NCBI GenBank assembly: GCA_025266875.1
Contig: JALLLT010000012.1
Span: 620,001-684,000 of the forward strand
DNA from: Fennellomyces sp. T-0311
Taxonomy: Eukaryota; Mucoromycota; Mucoromycetes; Mucorales; Lichtheimiaceae
Direction: 5' to 3'
Length of the DNA stretch: 64,000 bases
Shown here piece after piece: positions 47,263-58,150 of this stretch. Every line of letters starts with the position of its first letter. Positions within the stretch are counted from its first letter, which is position 1. The position numbers and the translations under genes were made by a program. Below the pieces are notes generated by a model that saw nothing but the letters and a program-made list of their open reading frames with translations, made no database searches and was not told where the DNA came from.

Positions 47263-48150
47263 ATGGTACGTTTGATCGAAAAGCTGCCCATTCATTTCTC
47301 TAACCATAATGCGTACGGCTGACCCAGGGTAAAGCAAGAAAAACTAGACAATTCTCGGTCGCAAAGAAAATGATCAATCCCAATGATCAGCGATTGTACG
47401 TAAAAGTGATCTTGCGAGACAAAGATCATTAGGATTAACTCGAGATCTGTGAATAGGAAAGCAAATAAGGAAAAACTGAAGAAAAAGGAAGAGGACAAAG
47501 AAAAGGCTCAAACGCACAAAGTGTAAGTTTGTATGCGTGTTTTTTTTATTAGCGTTCTGCTTACAGCCTTATGTAGAACCCAAGTGGCGTCGTCCATGTT
47601 CTTTCAATTCAACTCTGCACTCGGGCCTCCTTACCACGTTCTGGTCGATACCAACTTTATCAACTTCTCCATCCAAAACAAACTGGAACTTGTAAAGTCC
47701 ATGATGGACTGTCTCTATGCAAAATGTATGTCTCTGAAACATAGAAGGGGGAGGGTTGTCATGGTGGTAACTCACAGATGAATTGAAACAGCTATTCCGT
47801 GTATCACCGATTGTGTTTTGGCCGAATTGGAAAAGTTGGGTCCGAAATATCGCATTGCTCTCAAGTAAGTTTTCTGTGTTTTGGATCGACGATCGCAATC
47901 CTGAATGTTTGCACGTTATAGAATCGCACGTGACCCTCGTTTTGAACGATTACCGTGCTCGCACAAAGGCACTTACGCTGATGACTGCTTGGTGCAACGC
48001 ATTATGCAGCACAAATGCTATATCGTAGCCACATGTGATCGTGATCTGAAGCGACGTATTCGTAAAGTCCCCGGTATCCCTATCATGTATATTTCTGGTC
48101 GTCGCTATGTCATTGAACGCTTACCGGAACTTGGTACAAATACCTTTTAG
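47263..48150 (+). CDS. FCF1: FCF1/Utp24 small-subunit processome endonuclease
   Basis: Six exons (47263-47265, 47328-47395, 47457-47522, 47577-47725, 47792-47864, 47922-48150) give 195 residues, as expected. The first exon is only the ATG; splicing to GGTAAAGCAAGA yields [15 protein letters not shown], the conserved N-terminus. The PIN nuclease domain shows [35 protein letters not shown] and [20 protein letters not shown], with the conserved acidic residues in VDTNF and YADD, and [23 protein letters not shown]1 works in the nucleolus in early pre-rRNA cleavages for 18S rRNA. The exon-4 acceptor at 47576 is chosen because the earlier AG at 47566 leads to a stop. Confidence 0.96.
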
Positions 48151-48334
48151 ACATTTTCTTTCTTTGAAAAAAAAACCTCTTGTATATATCATTCAACTTT
48201 AAATGAATTAGAAGCAAGTACGCGTTGCTTACCTTAATTGGAAATAATCTTTGCGCAATTTTTTCACTTTTCAACGGGCCGAGCCGTTGCCTATAAATAC
48301 ACATTCTATTTCTTTTGAAATTAGTACGGAAAGT

Positions 48335-49352
48335 ATGGAACATAAAGTCGCTTTGGTTATGGGCGCCACTGGTAAGTTTTTTTTTTTTTATCTTTACGGA
48401 ATATATCGTCCATCAATTGATTTCTATTCGCGAAACATAAGGCGCCGTCGGCAAGCAATTGCTTTTGGATCTTTTGAAGAATGGCAATTATGAAAAAGTC
48501 ATTACAGTGGGTCGTCGTTTTGTGCAACTCGACGATAGTATTCCTCAAGAAAAGCTGGTATGTATCCATGGCAACGTGTTAAATCTATTGTTACTTTCGT
48601 CTTTTTTTCTTACTTGGGCGGTATCATTAAAGGTACAAAAAATCGTCGACTTTGAAAACTTGGAAGCATCTCGGGAAGAGTTCAAAAGGGTCAAGTAAGT
48701 ATTATACGGAGAAGGAAGTATTTTGGTAGGACAGAAGGTTGATTGTTGATCTAGTGATGTGTACTGTTGCTTGGCAACAGCGCGTGCCGATGTCGAGAGC
48801 GCTGAAGCTTTCCGACGCATTGACCAAGGCTATGTTCTCGACTCTGCAAAGTTGATCGCGGAAGAAAACAAATCATCGACATCTAAACTATCACCTGTGC
48901 ATTTTCTCTATTGTTCATCAGTTGTATGTGTGTGTGGGGGGGGGGAGGCTGAGAAAAAAAAAAGAAAGTCTAGAAAAAGAAAACAAAAGATTAATGTGCA
49001 TTTATATTAGGGAGCCAACAAAAATTCGTCATTTTTATATGTGCAAAGCAAAGGTCAGACCGAGGATGGTATCATCAAAACCGGGTTCCAGCGCGTCTCC
49101 ATTTTCCAGCCTGGGTTCCTTGAAGTCGTTGAACCCAGACCGCGTACCCGGCCAGGTGAATCTGCTATTGGCGCTATCTTTGCACCTATCAGCCGATTCT
49201 TGAACCTCCATCTAGCAGTTGGCGTTGATACTGTGGGTCAAGCAATGCACAAGGTTGCGATGCAATCCAAGGCCGTTCCAAATGATGCAACTGAAACAAA
49301 GACGGATTTCTATAGTAACAAGGATATTGAAGAACTTGCTTCGTCAAAATAA
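48335..49352 (+). CDS. HTATIP2/FMP52-like NAD(P)-binding protein
   Basis: Five exons (48335-48371, 48442-48557, 48633-48694, 48755-48923, 49011-49352) give 241 residues. The Rossmann start is split by the first intron: MEHKVALVMGATG joins AVGKQLLLDLL to give GATGAVG. Next come VITVGRRF, a VYCCLATARADV strand, YCSSVGANKNSSFLYVQSKG (the atypical SDR Ser...Tyr-x3-Lys region) and FQRVSIFQPGFL, with a short C-terminus. This matches TIP30/HTATIP2 in animals and the mitochondrial outer-membrane protein FMP52 in fungi. No clear membrane segment is seen. Enzymatic activity is uncertain in this family. It lies 184 bp after FCF1 on the same strand. Confidence 0.85.
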
Positions 49353-49604
49353 ACGTCATGCGGTTAGCAGTTTTTTTTTTGTTCAGGGACCCGCAGATTC
49401 GTTTTACAAACTTGTGTGGCACTCTTGGAATGTTAAGGAGAACATTTCGCGTATGGGCTGAAACGCGTTTCCCGTAAATGTATCAAGGATACAACAAGTA
49501 TCATGTGCTGATGTCATTATTTTATAAAGATTGACTTACGATAACCTTCTTTCCTTTGTTCTTACTCCCTCCTTTTTTTCTCTCTCTTGTATACGTAGCC
49601 TATC

Positions 49605-50767
49605 ATGTCGGTATTGCTTACACCTTCATCATATCTTACTTTTACTCGTATGTTTTGGATTTAAAAAAAAAAGAGAGAGAGAGGGACCCAGGAGAGACCC
49701 AGGACAAGGGCGCGGTCCAAGAAGTTTTTTTAAGCTCTTTGTAAATAATAAGATCCTTTTTGGCGATGTTAGGGCCGTTCACGCATCCCGTTGCCACGGA
49801 GAGCATCTGCATTCAAAATCCAGGCAATACACCTGTCAGCTTCAAAGTCAAAACCACCGCACCCAAGCAATACTGTGTCAAGCCTAATACAGGACGAATA
49901 GAGCCACATGGAGAGGCTGTTGTTCAAGGTAAATAAATAATAAAAGGACCTGGGTAACTGTCCTGGTAACCCACCCCCTTGAAATATATATATGTAAAAA
50001 GCAAAAGTCTAATCCGTCAAATACAGTTTTCTTACAGCCAATGAGCGAGAAGTTAGCAGAGGGGTACCAAAGTAGAGACAAGTTCCTTATTCAGACAGCC
50101 GAAATCAAACCGACATTTCAAGACATGAATTTGACTGAAATGGTAAAACTGCAGATTTTTTGATTTAATTAATTGTCTGGTAACACCTATACACTTTTAG
50201 TGGCAACGAATTGAAACTGAGGAGAAGGAGACGATACTTCGTCACAAAATCAAATGTGTTTTCACTCCCCCTGGTCCCTCCAGGCGACAATCCGAACCCG
50301 TGAAAAAATCCGAAAGGTCAATGCACGTCCTCCGCAGTGACACTGCCGATTCATTGCCCATGAAAGATGCTCCTTCACCTTCGGCATCTTCCGCCGCTTC
50401 GACAGAGGAGGAGAATTTGATGCATCAACAGCATGAGGAACGAGTGGCGGCTGTGCAGGAAGAAAATGCCCGTCTTACTAGAGAGATCGCAGCCGCTCAG
50501 GAGACGATAAAGCAGTTGCGCCAAGAGCTTATGCTAGCCACCCGAAAGCAAGCAGACGCAGAAGAAAAGTGTCGTCAGTACAAGGAGGTAATGCTACAGG
50601 ACCTTGCAGAAGAACAGGAGGCTACAGGAGAAAAGATGCACGCAAGCAAACGTCGACAGCATTTGGCACTGATTCTGCAACAGTCAAAAGACGAGCGACA
50701 TCCCTTGCCGGTTGCCTGGACAGCTGCCGCATTTACTTTTGCACTGGCGTTTTATGTCTTTTGTTAA
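49605..50767 (+). CDS. VAP/Scs2-type MSP-domain ER membrane protein
   Basis: Four exons (49605-49647, 49773-49928, 50027-50142, 50201-50767) give 293 residues. The first exon MSVLLTPSSYLTFT joins RPFTHPVATESI to make a standard MSP-domain start; the nearer ATG at 49766 would drop the first strand. The MSP domain covers about 1-120, with VSFKVKTTAPKQYCVKPNTG, the face that binds FFAT motifs in VAPs. A Ser/Pro linker, a heptad-rich coiled coil (about 190-245) and a C-terminal tail anchor (AWTAAAFTFALAFYVF) follow. VAPs sit in the ER membrane and tether it to other organelles and lipid-transfer proteins. The order of parts is complete, so confidence is high. Confidence 0.95.
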
Positions 50768-51230
50768 TATAGTTACTTCTTTTTATGTAGTTTAAAAATA
50801 TAAAATATATATATATTGCTTTTTTATACATTAAGGTTCTACTTTTTTGGCGCGCATTTAGGAATTCCCCCCTTCCTTGTTCTCGCTGCCTTTTCTATAC
50901 ATCATGTAAATGTATTACCCTGCAGAATAGGAAAAGGAAAGGCAAAAGTGCGAGAAGGACACACAGATTACACACAATGGATCCGCTGAGTATACCTTTT
51001 CTGGACCCGCACACGGACCACCCCCTCTCCGAAGGTTACTGATACACAATGGTGTGTAACAAACAACCGAGCGTGTGTTACCTGGCGACGAGCTGGGTAC
51101 AAAATGTCAAGTGATTCGATATTTTTTGTGTGTGTGCTGCACACCAAGCAAAACAAATAGGTATTATATGGTTATTAAGTGAGGGGTAACGTTTCTATAA
51201 GTGGGTATATAAAAAATAGAAATAAGCGAA

Positions 51231-52469
51231 CTAGATTGTTAACATGCCGGAGACCACATCGTCATATTTCGGCGGTGGCGCATCCTTCTTATCTCCCAAC
51301 CATGACCGACGCGGATTTAATTTGTTTAACCACGATTTGGATGGCGTGGGAGTTGGTGCGACGTCGAGCGGTGTGGACGTGGATGCAGAAGGCTCTGGAG
51401 ATGGCGGATGTAGACGATATGCCGGCAATGTAATGTAATCTTCAATGCAGTCCATCAACACTGATATGGGCGCATCCATGAGAATCTCTTTGGGTGTGCC
51501 ATCTTGCAACGTGAAACGCAGAGAAATTTGGATCCAGTGACGAACACGAATGTTTGGGTTCGACGTGGAGGGGTGGACCTGCAAGGTTTCTTTGTCAGGC
51601 ACGGCGAACACGCATCTGAGCTCATCGCTGTTCTGCTTTAATAGTTGGTCAAGAAGCTCGGGGTTACTTGGTGCGAGGGTGATTTCATGATGAAGAATGC
51701 GGGTGGTTCGCTTGGCTCTTGCACGAAACTTTTGGCGCTCGATCAATTTGACGGACAAGTGATCAATAGCCGCGGGTGCGTGTGAGAATGAGAAACACAG
51801 ACCAAGTGGAGTGCCTGGTGTGATGTGGGCGGTTTCGACTAAAACATGCAGCTCCTCGCTGCTGCTGCTGCTGTTGTTGTTGTTGTTGCTGTTCGACTCG
51901 AGCGTGTGTGTTTGGCTGATACATCGGGGGACGCTGTCCTGCTGCGGCAGACGCACCAGCATCACGGCTCTCTGGGCCTTGAGCTGCGAGCCGAACGGAG
52001 ACCAGGCAGGCTTGATGTGGACCTGGCACAGAAGTTTGTACCGCACATGGCCCAGGCCACACTCGACGGATTCGGACAGGGCGTTGGAGAGCAGAATCTC
52101 AAAGGGGAAGGCGTGGGCACCCTTCTTGAGCACGACGGGAGAACGGCAGATGGGGATGATGGAGTCGACGAGAACATGCTTGTCCCAGTGGTGGGCGGCT
52201 AGCAGAATAGGGAAAAATGGAAAGCGTGTGTGTCTGATGAGCTGGGCTGTAATTGGTGTATGTTAGGGGGGACTAAATCGACTACCTTCTGGCCACAAAG
52301 TCTTTGCAGTTCCGATGAACTGAATGGTGACGGCGTGGATAATGGCTGGGTGGGAGAGCTGCAGCCGAATAAGGCCACGCAGAATATTGATTGTGTGTTT
52401 GTCCTTCGGGTGACCGCGCAGGTAGACCACGGGTTCAACCAGCTCGATTGATAGTGATTTGCGAAACAT
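51231..52469 (-). CDS. Second arrestin-fold protein (alpha-arrestin-like)
   Basis: Two exons (52286-52469, 51231-52198), intron 87 bp, 383 residues. The N-terminus MFRKSLSIELVEPVVYLRG and LSHPAIIHAVTIQFIGTAKT are arrestin strands. HAFPFEILLSNALSESVE and YKLLCQVHIKPAW follow; the C-terminal half contains LVETAHITPGTPLGLCFSF and WIQISLRFTLQDG. An Asn/Ser run (NSNNNNNSSSSSEE) sits in the hinge. The tail has APPPKYDDV: PPPKY fits PPxY, a WW-domain ligand for Rsp5/Nedd4 ligases, so a role in endocytic ubiquitination is likely (family knowledge). Start 52469 is preferred over the in-frame upstream ATG near 52544 because the conserved strand begins there. It diverges from the kinase gene. Confidence 0.85.
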
Positions 52470-52828
52470 TGCACAGCCAGAAGGAGGTTTGGGTTGAGTG
52501 GCAAAAAGAGAAGGAAAAAGCGAAAGGGCAAGAAGCTGAAGCATATTTATTCCAGCGCTCTCTCTCGCTCTCCTAATTCCTGCTCTTGATGAGGAGCCCC
52601 TTGCATGTGCAATAAGCCTCGCGATACAACTGCGCTCCTCGTTCGTCGCTATCTCGGCGAAACTGGAAACTTAGCCGCAACACGGCGGTGTTCCGGGCAA
52701 GGCATAAAAAAGATCTGATCTTTTTTTTTTATCTTTTCTCGCTTCCTTTCTTCTTCCTCCTTCTCCACAAATAAAACAGCTCCAACAACAAACAAACCCC
52801 ACGCACAAGGCTGCACGCTGCCTCTGTA
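52470..52828. promoter_or_regulatory. Divergent promoter region, arrestin / HAL-type kinase
   Basis: About 360 bp between the two start codons. CT-rich tracts occur (CTCTCTCGCTCTCC near 52560, and 52730-52770). No TATA box was seen. Confidence 0.45.
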
Positions 52829-54673
52829 ATGCCCACTCTCGTGAACCAGCGCTATGATTTGGTTACTCCAGAGCGTTCGGTGCCCTCCAGCCCGACGCTT
52901 TCCGCTGCCACGGTGACACACATGACTGCCACGTCTCGCCATCACCACCATCAGGACATGCAGCCGCCGTCCCAGTCCGTCGATCTCTCAGAGCTGACCA
53001 AGCGATTGCAAAAGGCCGCACAGCGATCGTCATGGTCCTCGTCGACATCGCGTCCTCGCTCCCAGTTGTATCAGTCGTCCAAGCCACCGTCTCCATCGGC
53101 ATCGTCGTCCACATCATCGGCATCGTCGTCGTCCTTCCGTCTGCCTGCAGCGTCGAATTCTACGTCAACGCCTGCGCCTAAACGCTCGCCTATGCCACAG
53201 GCTCCGCACCAGGCAACTAATCCGCGCCCGACCTTGGTTCACCGCCCAGCCAGTGCAACCACCCCTTCGCAGTTTGTGTTCAAGAAGCCCGAATACAATC
53301 AGCACTACCACCAGACACACTTCCACCATCACCACCCGCCCATGGCGTACAATGAGTGCGCGGCCAACACGCCCGGTGCTAACGCCCAGAGGGATTTGTT
53401 CTTGGTCTGGTCTGATCTGCGACGATTCTTTGTCTCCGCCGATTCATCTCCGCCATCTTCCGCAGCCTCTGTGAACGAGGATGTGCTTGCACCCAAGCAT
53501 CATGCAGACACCACGTTTGCGAACCAGTTTCGCCAGGACATCGAGGGTCGCTATGGCAAATGGGGTAAAACATCCAACTTGATAATTTGAGGGAAAAAAG
53601 TGTGTGCTTATCTTCCTGTCCAGGCCGTTACATTGGCAAGGGCGCGGGTGGGTCAGTCCGGCTCATTCGAAGGTCCACCGACGGCAAGACCTTTGCCGTC
53701 AAGCGCTTTCGTAAGCAATTGCCCTACGAGTCTGACAAGGACTATATCAAGAAGGTTACCGCCGAATTCTGTATTGGGTCCACGTTGCACCATCCCAACG
53801 TCATCGAGACGCTGGACATCATCCAGGAGGGAAACCTGTTCTATGAAATCATGGAGTACGCTCCCAACGACTTGTTCAACGTCGTCATGAGCGGCATGAT
53901 GTCGAGGGAAGAGGTGGCGTGTTGCTGGCGGCAGCTGCTACAAGGCCTGGAGTATCTGCATGGCATGGGAATCGCCCATCGGGACTTGAAGCTGGACAAC
54001 CTGGTCTTGGATCATATGGGGATTTTGAAGATCATCGACTTTGGCTGTTCGTGTGTATTCAAGTACCCCTTCGAAGACAACATTACGCGTTCCAAAGGTA
54101 TAATTATAGCAACACACTCACGATGATGCAAGAGCTAAATTGCTCATGTCTCTAGGCGTATATGGCTCAGATCCGTACATTGCGCCGGAACTTTATACCC
54201 AACCGACATACGATCCTCGTCAGTCAGATGTATGGTCATGCGGCATCATCTTCATCTGCATGACGATTCGTCGCTTCCCCTGGCGAAACCCACGCTTATC
54301 CGACCCGTCGTTTCGAGCCTTCGCAACCAACCATAACCACCAGCAGCTGCGCTTGCTCAAACTGTTGCCACGCGAGGCCCGCCCTGTCATGGCAACCATC
54401 ATGGATATGGATCCCCACCGTCGTGCCACTTTAAACAGTGTGCTTCAAGATAAATGGGTCCAGGCCATCGACATGTGCACCGTGTCCGAGCCGGGCTCTC
54501 GCCATGTCCATCACGTCTTGCAGTTGCCGTCGCAACAAGAACGAGGCAATCTCGTCGCAGTTACTGCAGAACCCCCCGGTACTGTGGCAGAAAAGGAAAA
54601 ACGTCGTCGCCAACTTCCATCTCCTCATCAGCAATTACCTCCTCCACCATCACCACGGAAAACATCCGCCTAA
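52829..54673 (+). CDS. HAL/NPR-family serine/threonine protein kinase
   Basis: Three exons (52829-53564, 53624-54097, 54156-54673) give 575 residues. Residues 1 to ~235 are a Ser/Pro/His/Gln-rich, probably disordered extension. The kinase domain starts at [16 protein letters not shown] (glycine loop 250-257), with Lys272 in [11 protein letters not shown] at 364-366 ([10 protein letters not shown]), DFG at 384-386 and [10 protein letters not shown] in the activation segment, and [12 protein letters not shown]. Catalytic residues are all present. The form [14 protein letters not shown] and the layout match fungal Hal4/Hal5/Npr1-type kinases that stabilise plasma-membrane transporters and respond to ions or nutrients. 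The Pro/Gln tail after [10 protein letters not shown] is low complexity. Divergence from an arrestin gene is functionally suggestive, since both families act on transporter turnover. Confidence 0.93.
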
Positions 54674-57600
54674 AAAAGTAATATCCCTTCATCCATTCAT
54701 ATGACACACGCACACACACCCAACTATTACTACTACGCAACACATCTACTATGTATATCCTTTTTTTTATCTTCTCTGGCATCCCACTTTCAAATACTTC
54801 ATTCCCATCATACTCGTTTTATCTTGCAACCAAAACAATCGTATTAAAAAGCATTTGTGTGTCAAAAATAGCCTGATAAGGAATACCATGTGGTTCTACG
54901 ACATATAGAATTGTATGACCGAATTGACATGGTGCATTCTACTGCTCCTTTATCAATTGGCATGCATAAGCACTGACTTATGTCGATCTATATTTATAAA
55001 AGTAGCCGCTCCCCCGTTTTCTTGTAAATTGTGAAATTCGACATTGAGCATTATCGATGAACCATGCATAGTGATAAACTATTGGCCATATATTATCCGC
55101 CCTTGGCCCTTTTGTTCACGTTCATCACCCTCTTATTCTTCTTAATGGTGAGGAGTCCGTCTTTATAGGGGTTTGTTGTAATTTGTCCGCTTTACTATGT
55201 ACGTGCTTTTGCTTTTTTCTCACTGCCCATGTATCACAAAAAAAAAGTATGAGGCGTAACCACATATTTTCTTTTTTACTCCAACCGCCTAACCTTAATA
55301 GGGACCTTCCGATTTTACCTGATTGATCTCGAAAACAAGCCGACTCTTGGTTACTTTCTCTGTTATCCTCGTTTCGCCACTGCTTTAACATCTTTTGATA
55401 TTCCTTTAAAATCATTCGCAGGTTATAATAAACAAAAAACTTCATAGTATGGGAACAATTGCGCACGATTGCGATAACTAAATCGATCGTTTGAGTTTAG
55501 CATCGCCGCTGATTCACCTAATAACACATGATATTCTTAAATTGTTTTCTCAATCGGTCCAGTCAATCCAGCTGACCTCAAAGATGGAGATGACTCGTAA
55601 TAGGTCAATTATATGTATGTCTGCAAAGGATAGGGCAGATGTTAAGATGCGAAGGAATACGTAGTTTAATTTAAACAACTGCATCAAATATTTGACAACA
55701 GGGAAACGTGCTATCAGCGGTGTAACGCATTAATAAAAAATTAACGTCGTCGATAAGGATAGTATTCGAGCAATCCAGAATTAAATTTAACGTGAGAATG
55801 CACCTAACAGGTGAATATGTAACTTTCAGACAGCTGAGTCGCATGGACAGTCAGAAGAGTTGGTGTTTCCAATCTGGAAAAGGTAAGACCTATTATTCGG
55901 TAGTAGCAAAGCTATTCGTGCTTCAAAGTACGGAACCTGCCTGATGCGAAATAGATGGTGTGCATTACCGGTAATGTAAAAAAAGGTTAGCCCTACGGCT
56001 GACTGTGGATACGGCGTGGGCTCCTCTTCGGTATTGATGCCACGCAGAGGTAATCAGTACCGAGCTTTATTGCAAACCGCCCTTACTCCGTATTTGATGT
56101 AACTAATTAGTCGCTGATACCATAATAAAATTCAACAACCGGTTAAAAACTCCTGATCTCCGTACATTTTATGGCTTTCGAATTCTCTGCTCCGTAATCT
56201 GCTCACACACTTATTTTCGCTGTTGATATACAATAATGCGGCTGTCTGAACTACTTTCAAAAAAGATAAGTGGATCCATATATATATCTCTCAGTATATT
56301 TATTCTTGGAGATGCACATAATATACATACATCGTAGCACATGTCGTTGAAACTTATGCGACTCACTGGAGGAGACTACGACAGTACACACATGTAGATG
56401 GATACCATAGTATTTGTAACACGTATGCAGATGTCTCTACGCAGGTCATTGGTTCATAGTCATATTCCGTATGTGTTGAATCATACAGCTACAAAAGTTG
56501 TATTTCATCAAGCCTTAATGATATCAGAAACCACCAGTGGCTGATCGTATGAGCAACCAACATCCCATTAGTTATACCAGGACTTTTGAATTGTTCCTGG
56601 CAAATATGCATATTTGTGCGATCGGTTGTAGTCAAAAGAGGTCCTTATCATAGCTTTAGTAAACGGTATTGTCGTATATTCGGCTATCTCTCAAACCTGC
56701 ACCCCTGTGACTGAATAGCGATTATACAGTTTGAACAAAGATCTAAACAATATATACGTACGTAGCTACTAAGTGAATACTTTTTATAACTATGTAAAGA
56801 TCTCTTATAGGTCTGAGATTCTGGCAGAGGTGTTGGACCTAATAGAGGTGACGCCTGGAAATATTTTGAGAGCTATGTCATCCAGCAATTCATAAAAAAC
56901 AAATTGCGCATGATTCAATGAAACTAGGTAAATAAGTATAGAGGGATAGTAGCAAGATACTTGGGTAAGCTTAAAGCTATTTGTTGTAGTGTACTCATAA
57001 CGGTTACTACATATAAGATACCATAGGAACTAAAAAAAGTCACACGAGCTCTTTATCGCAAGTTGAACTAGAAAGGTAATATGTCCCAACTGTTTGCGTT
57101 CCCGAATAGTGTGGAACATTTTTTCTTATGATTGTAGTTGTTTGTTATATAAAGCAAAGGGCCGAAAATTTTTTTACGGGTCATGGATACCGATAAGAAT
57201 CACTAATATTACAGATGTTAACTCGTTCAACCGGTAGATGTATGGTCATAAAGGCAAATTACTCCAAGTAGCTAAACCATTAAGCAGGAGTTTTTGGCCA
57301 CATCCAGCTGCGACGGCATCTATAAGCGCTGGTTGATTGGTCAACGAAGGTTATTATTATTACGGTTACCATAACCAAACCCAAATAGGCAAAGTTATAA
57401 ACGCGCAGTAATGCTGGCAACCCTTCGTGTTGGGCTTACTCAAGCAACAAGGTATTGCGTGTAAGACAAACTTATACATACGTCGTATGGGTTTTAAGGC
57501 TACGCTAGTAATCTTTAAGGCTCTTTCTAGATAGCCTTGAACCAGTCGTCCTACTTTGCTAGTTATTATAAGCTAGTAAAAAACGACATCATGTCTATAA

Positions 57601-58150
57601 AAAACCCTATGCTGTAGAATACATGTCATATGAAATGTGGGGCTGCACAGAGAATGTTGCTTCTACAGATTGTCAGTATCAAAGAAACACGATAGGAAAC
57701 CCCTAACATGGCCGTCTGGTAACAAGAGAGCTAATAAAGAGCCATGGTACGAAAGCGATGGAACTGAGTCATGTTAGACAGCAGTGCTGCGTAATCAATA
57801 ACCGATATATACTTTGTCATTGATCGGAAGCACATACGTGGGCTATCTTGAGATAAGTAATCCAAGATTTATGTGTAACCTCAGCATATCTCGATACTGA
57901 ATCTTAGCTTTTTAGTTGTCGTTATGGGACCAAGTACTTGGACCTCAAACCTTAGCTGTAGATCACAGGTGTAACAAAGACATCTAAAAGGAAGGAAAGG
58001 ATATATAGATTATGCTCAATCTGCAAAAGACATAGCGGATATCCATTTTTGGAGAGAGAGCCTGGACCAGCTCTGCGGACTGAACAAGAGTTGAATTTGA
58101 AAGCTGTTGCGTGAACGTGTCTTCCCTTTCTGCAACCAGATTCGACAACC
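54674..58150. other. 3.5 kb gene-poor, AT-rich stretch
   Basis: No gene, tRNA or repeat recognised. The only ORF above 100 codons outside the MED23 antisense (55125-55466, minus) has no motif. Confidence 0.5.

Noticed and set aside
49766..49929. ATG at 49766 as start of the VAP protein
   Set aside because: It would lack the first MSP strand. The upstream exon 49605-49647 splices in frame and supplies a typical N-terminus.
55125..55466. 113-codon minus-strand ORF in the gene-poor stretch
   Set aside because: Composition is unremarkable and no domain, splice continuation or regulatory signal supports it.
54674..58150. Search for tRNA or other structured RNA genes
   Set aside because: No convincing internal promoter boxes or cloverleaf-like pairing found by eye; a tRNAscan or Infernal run would be decisive.
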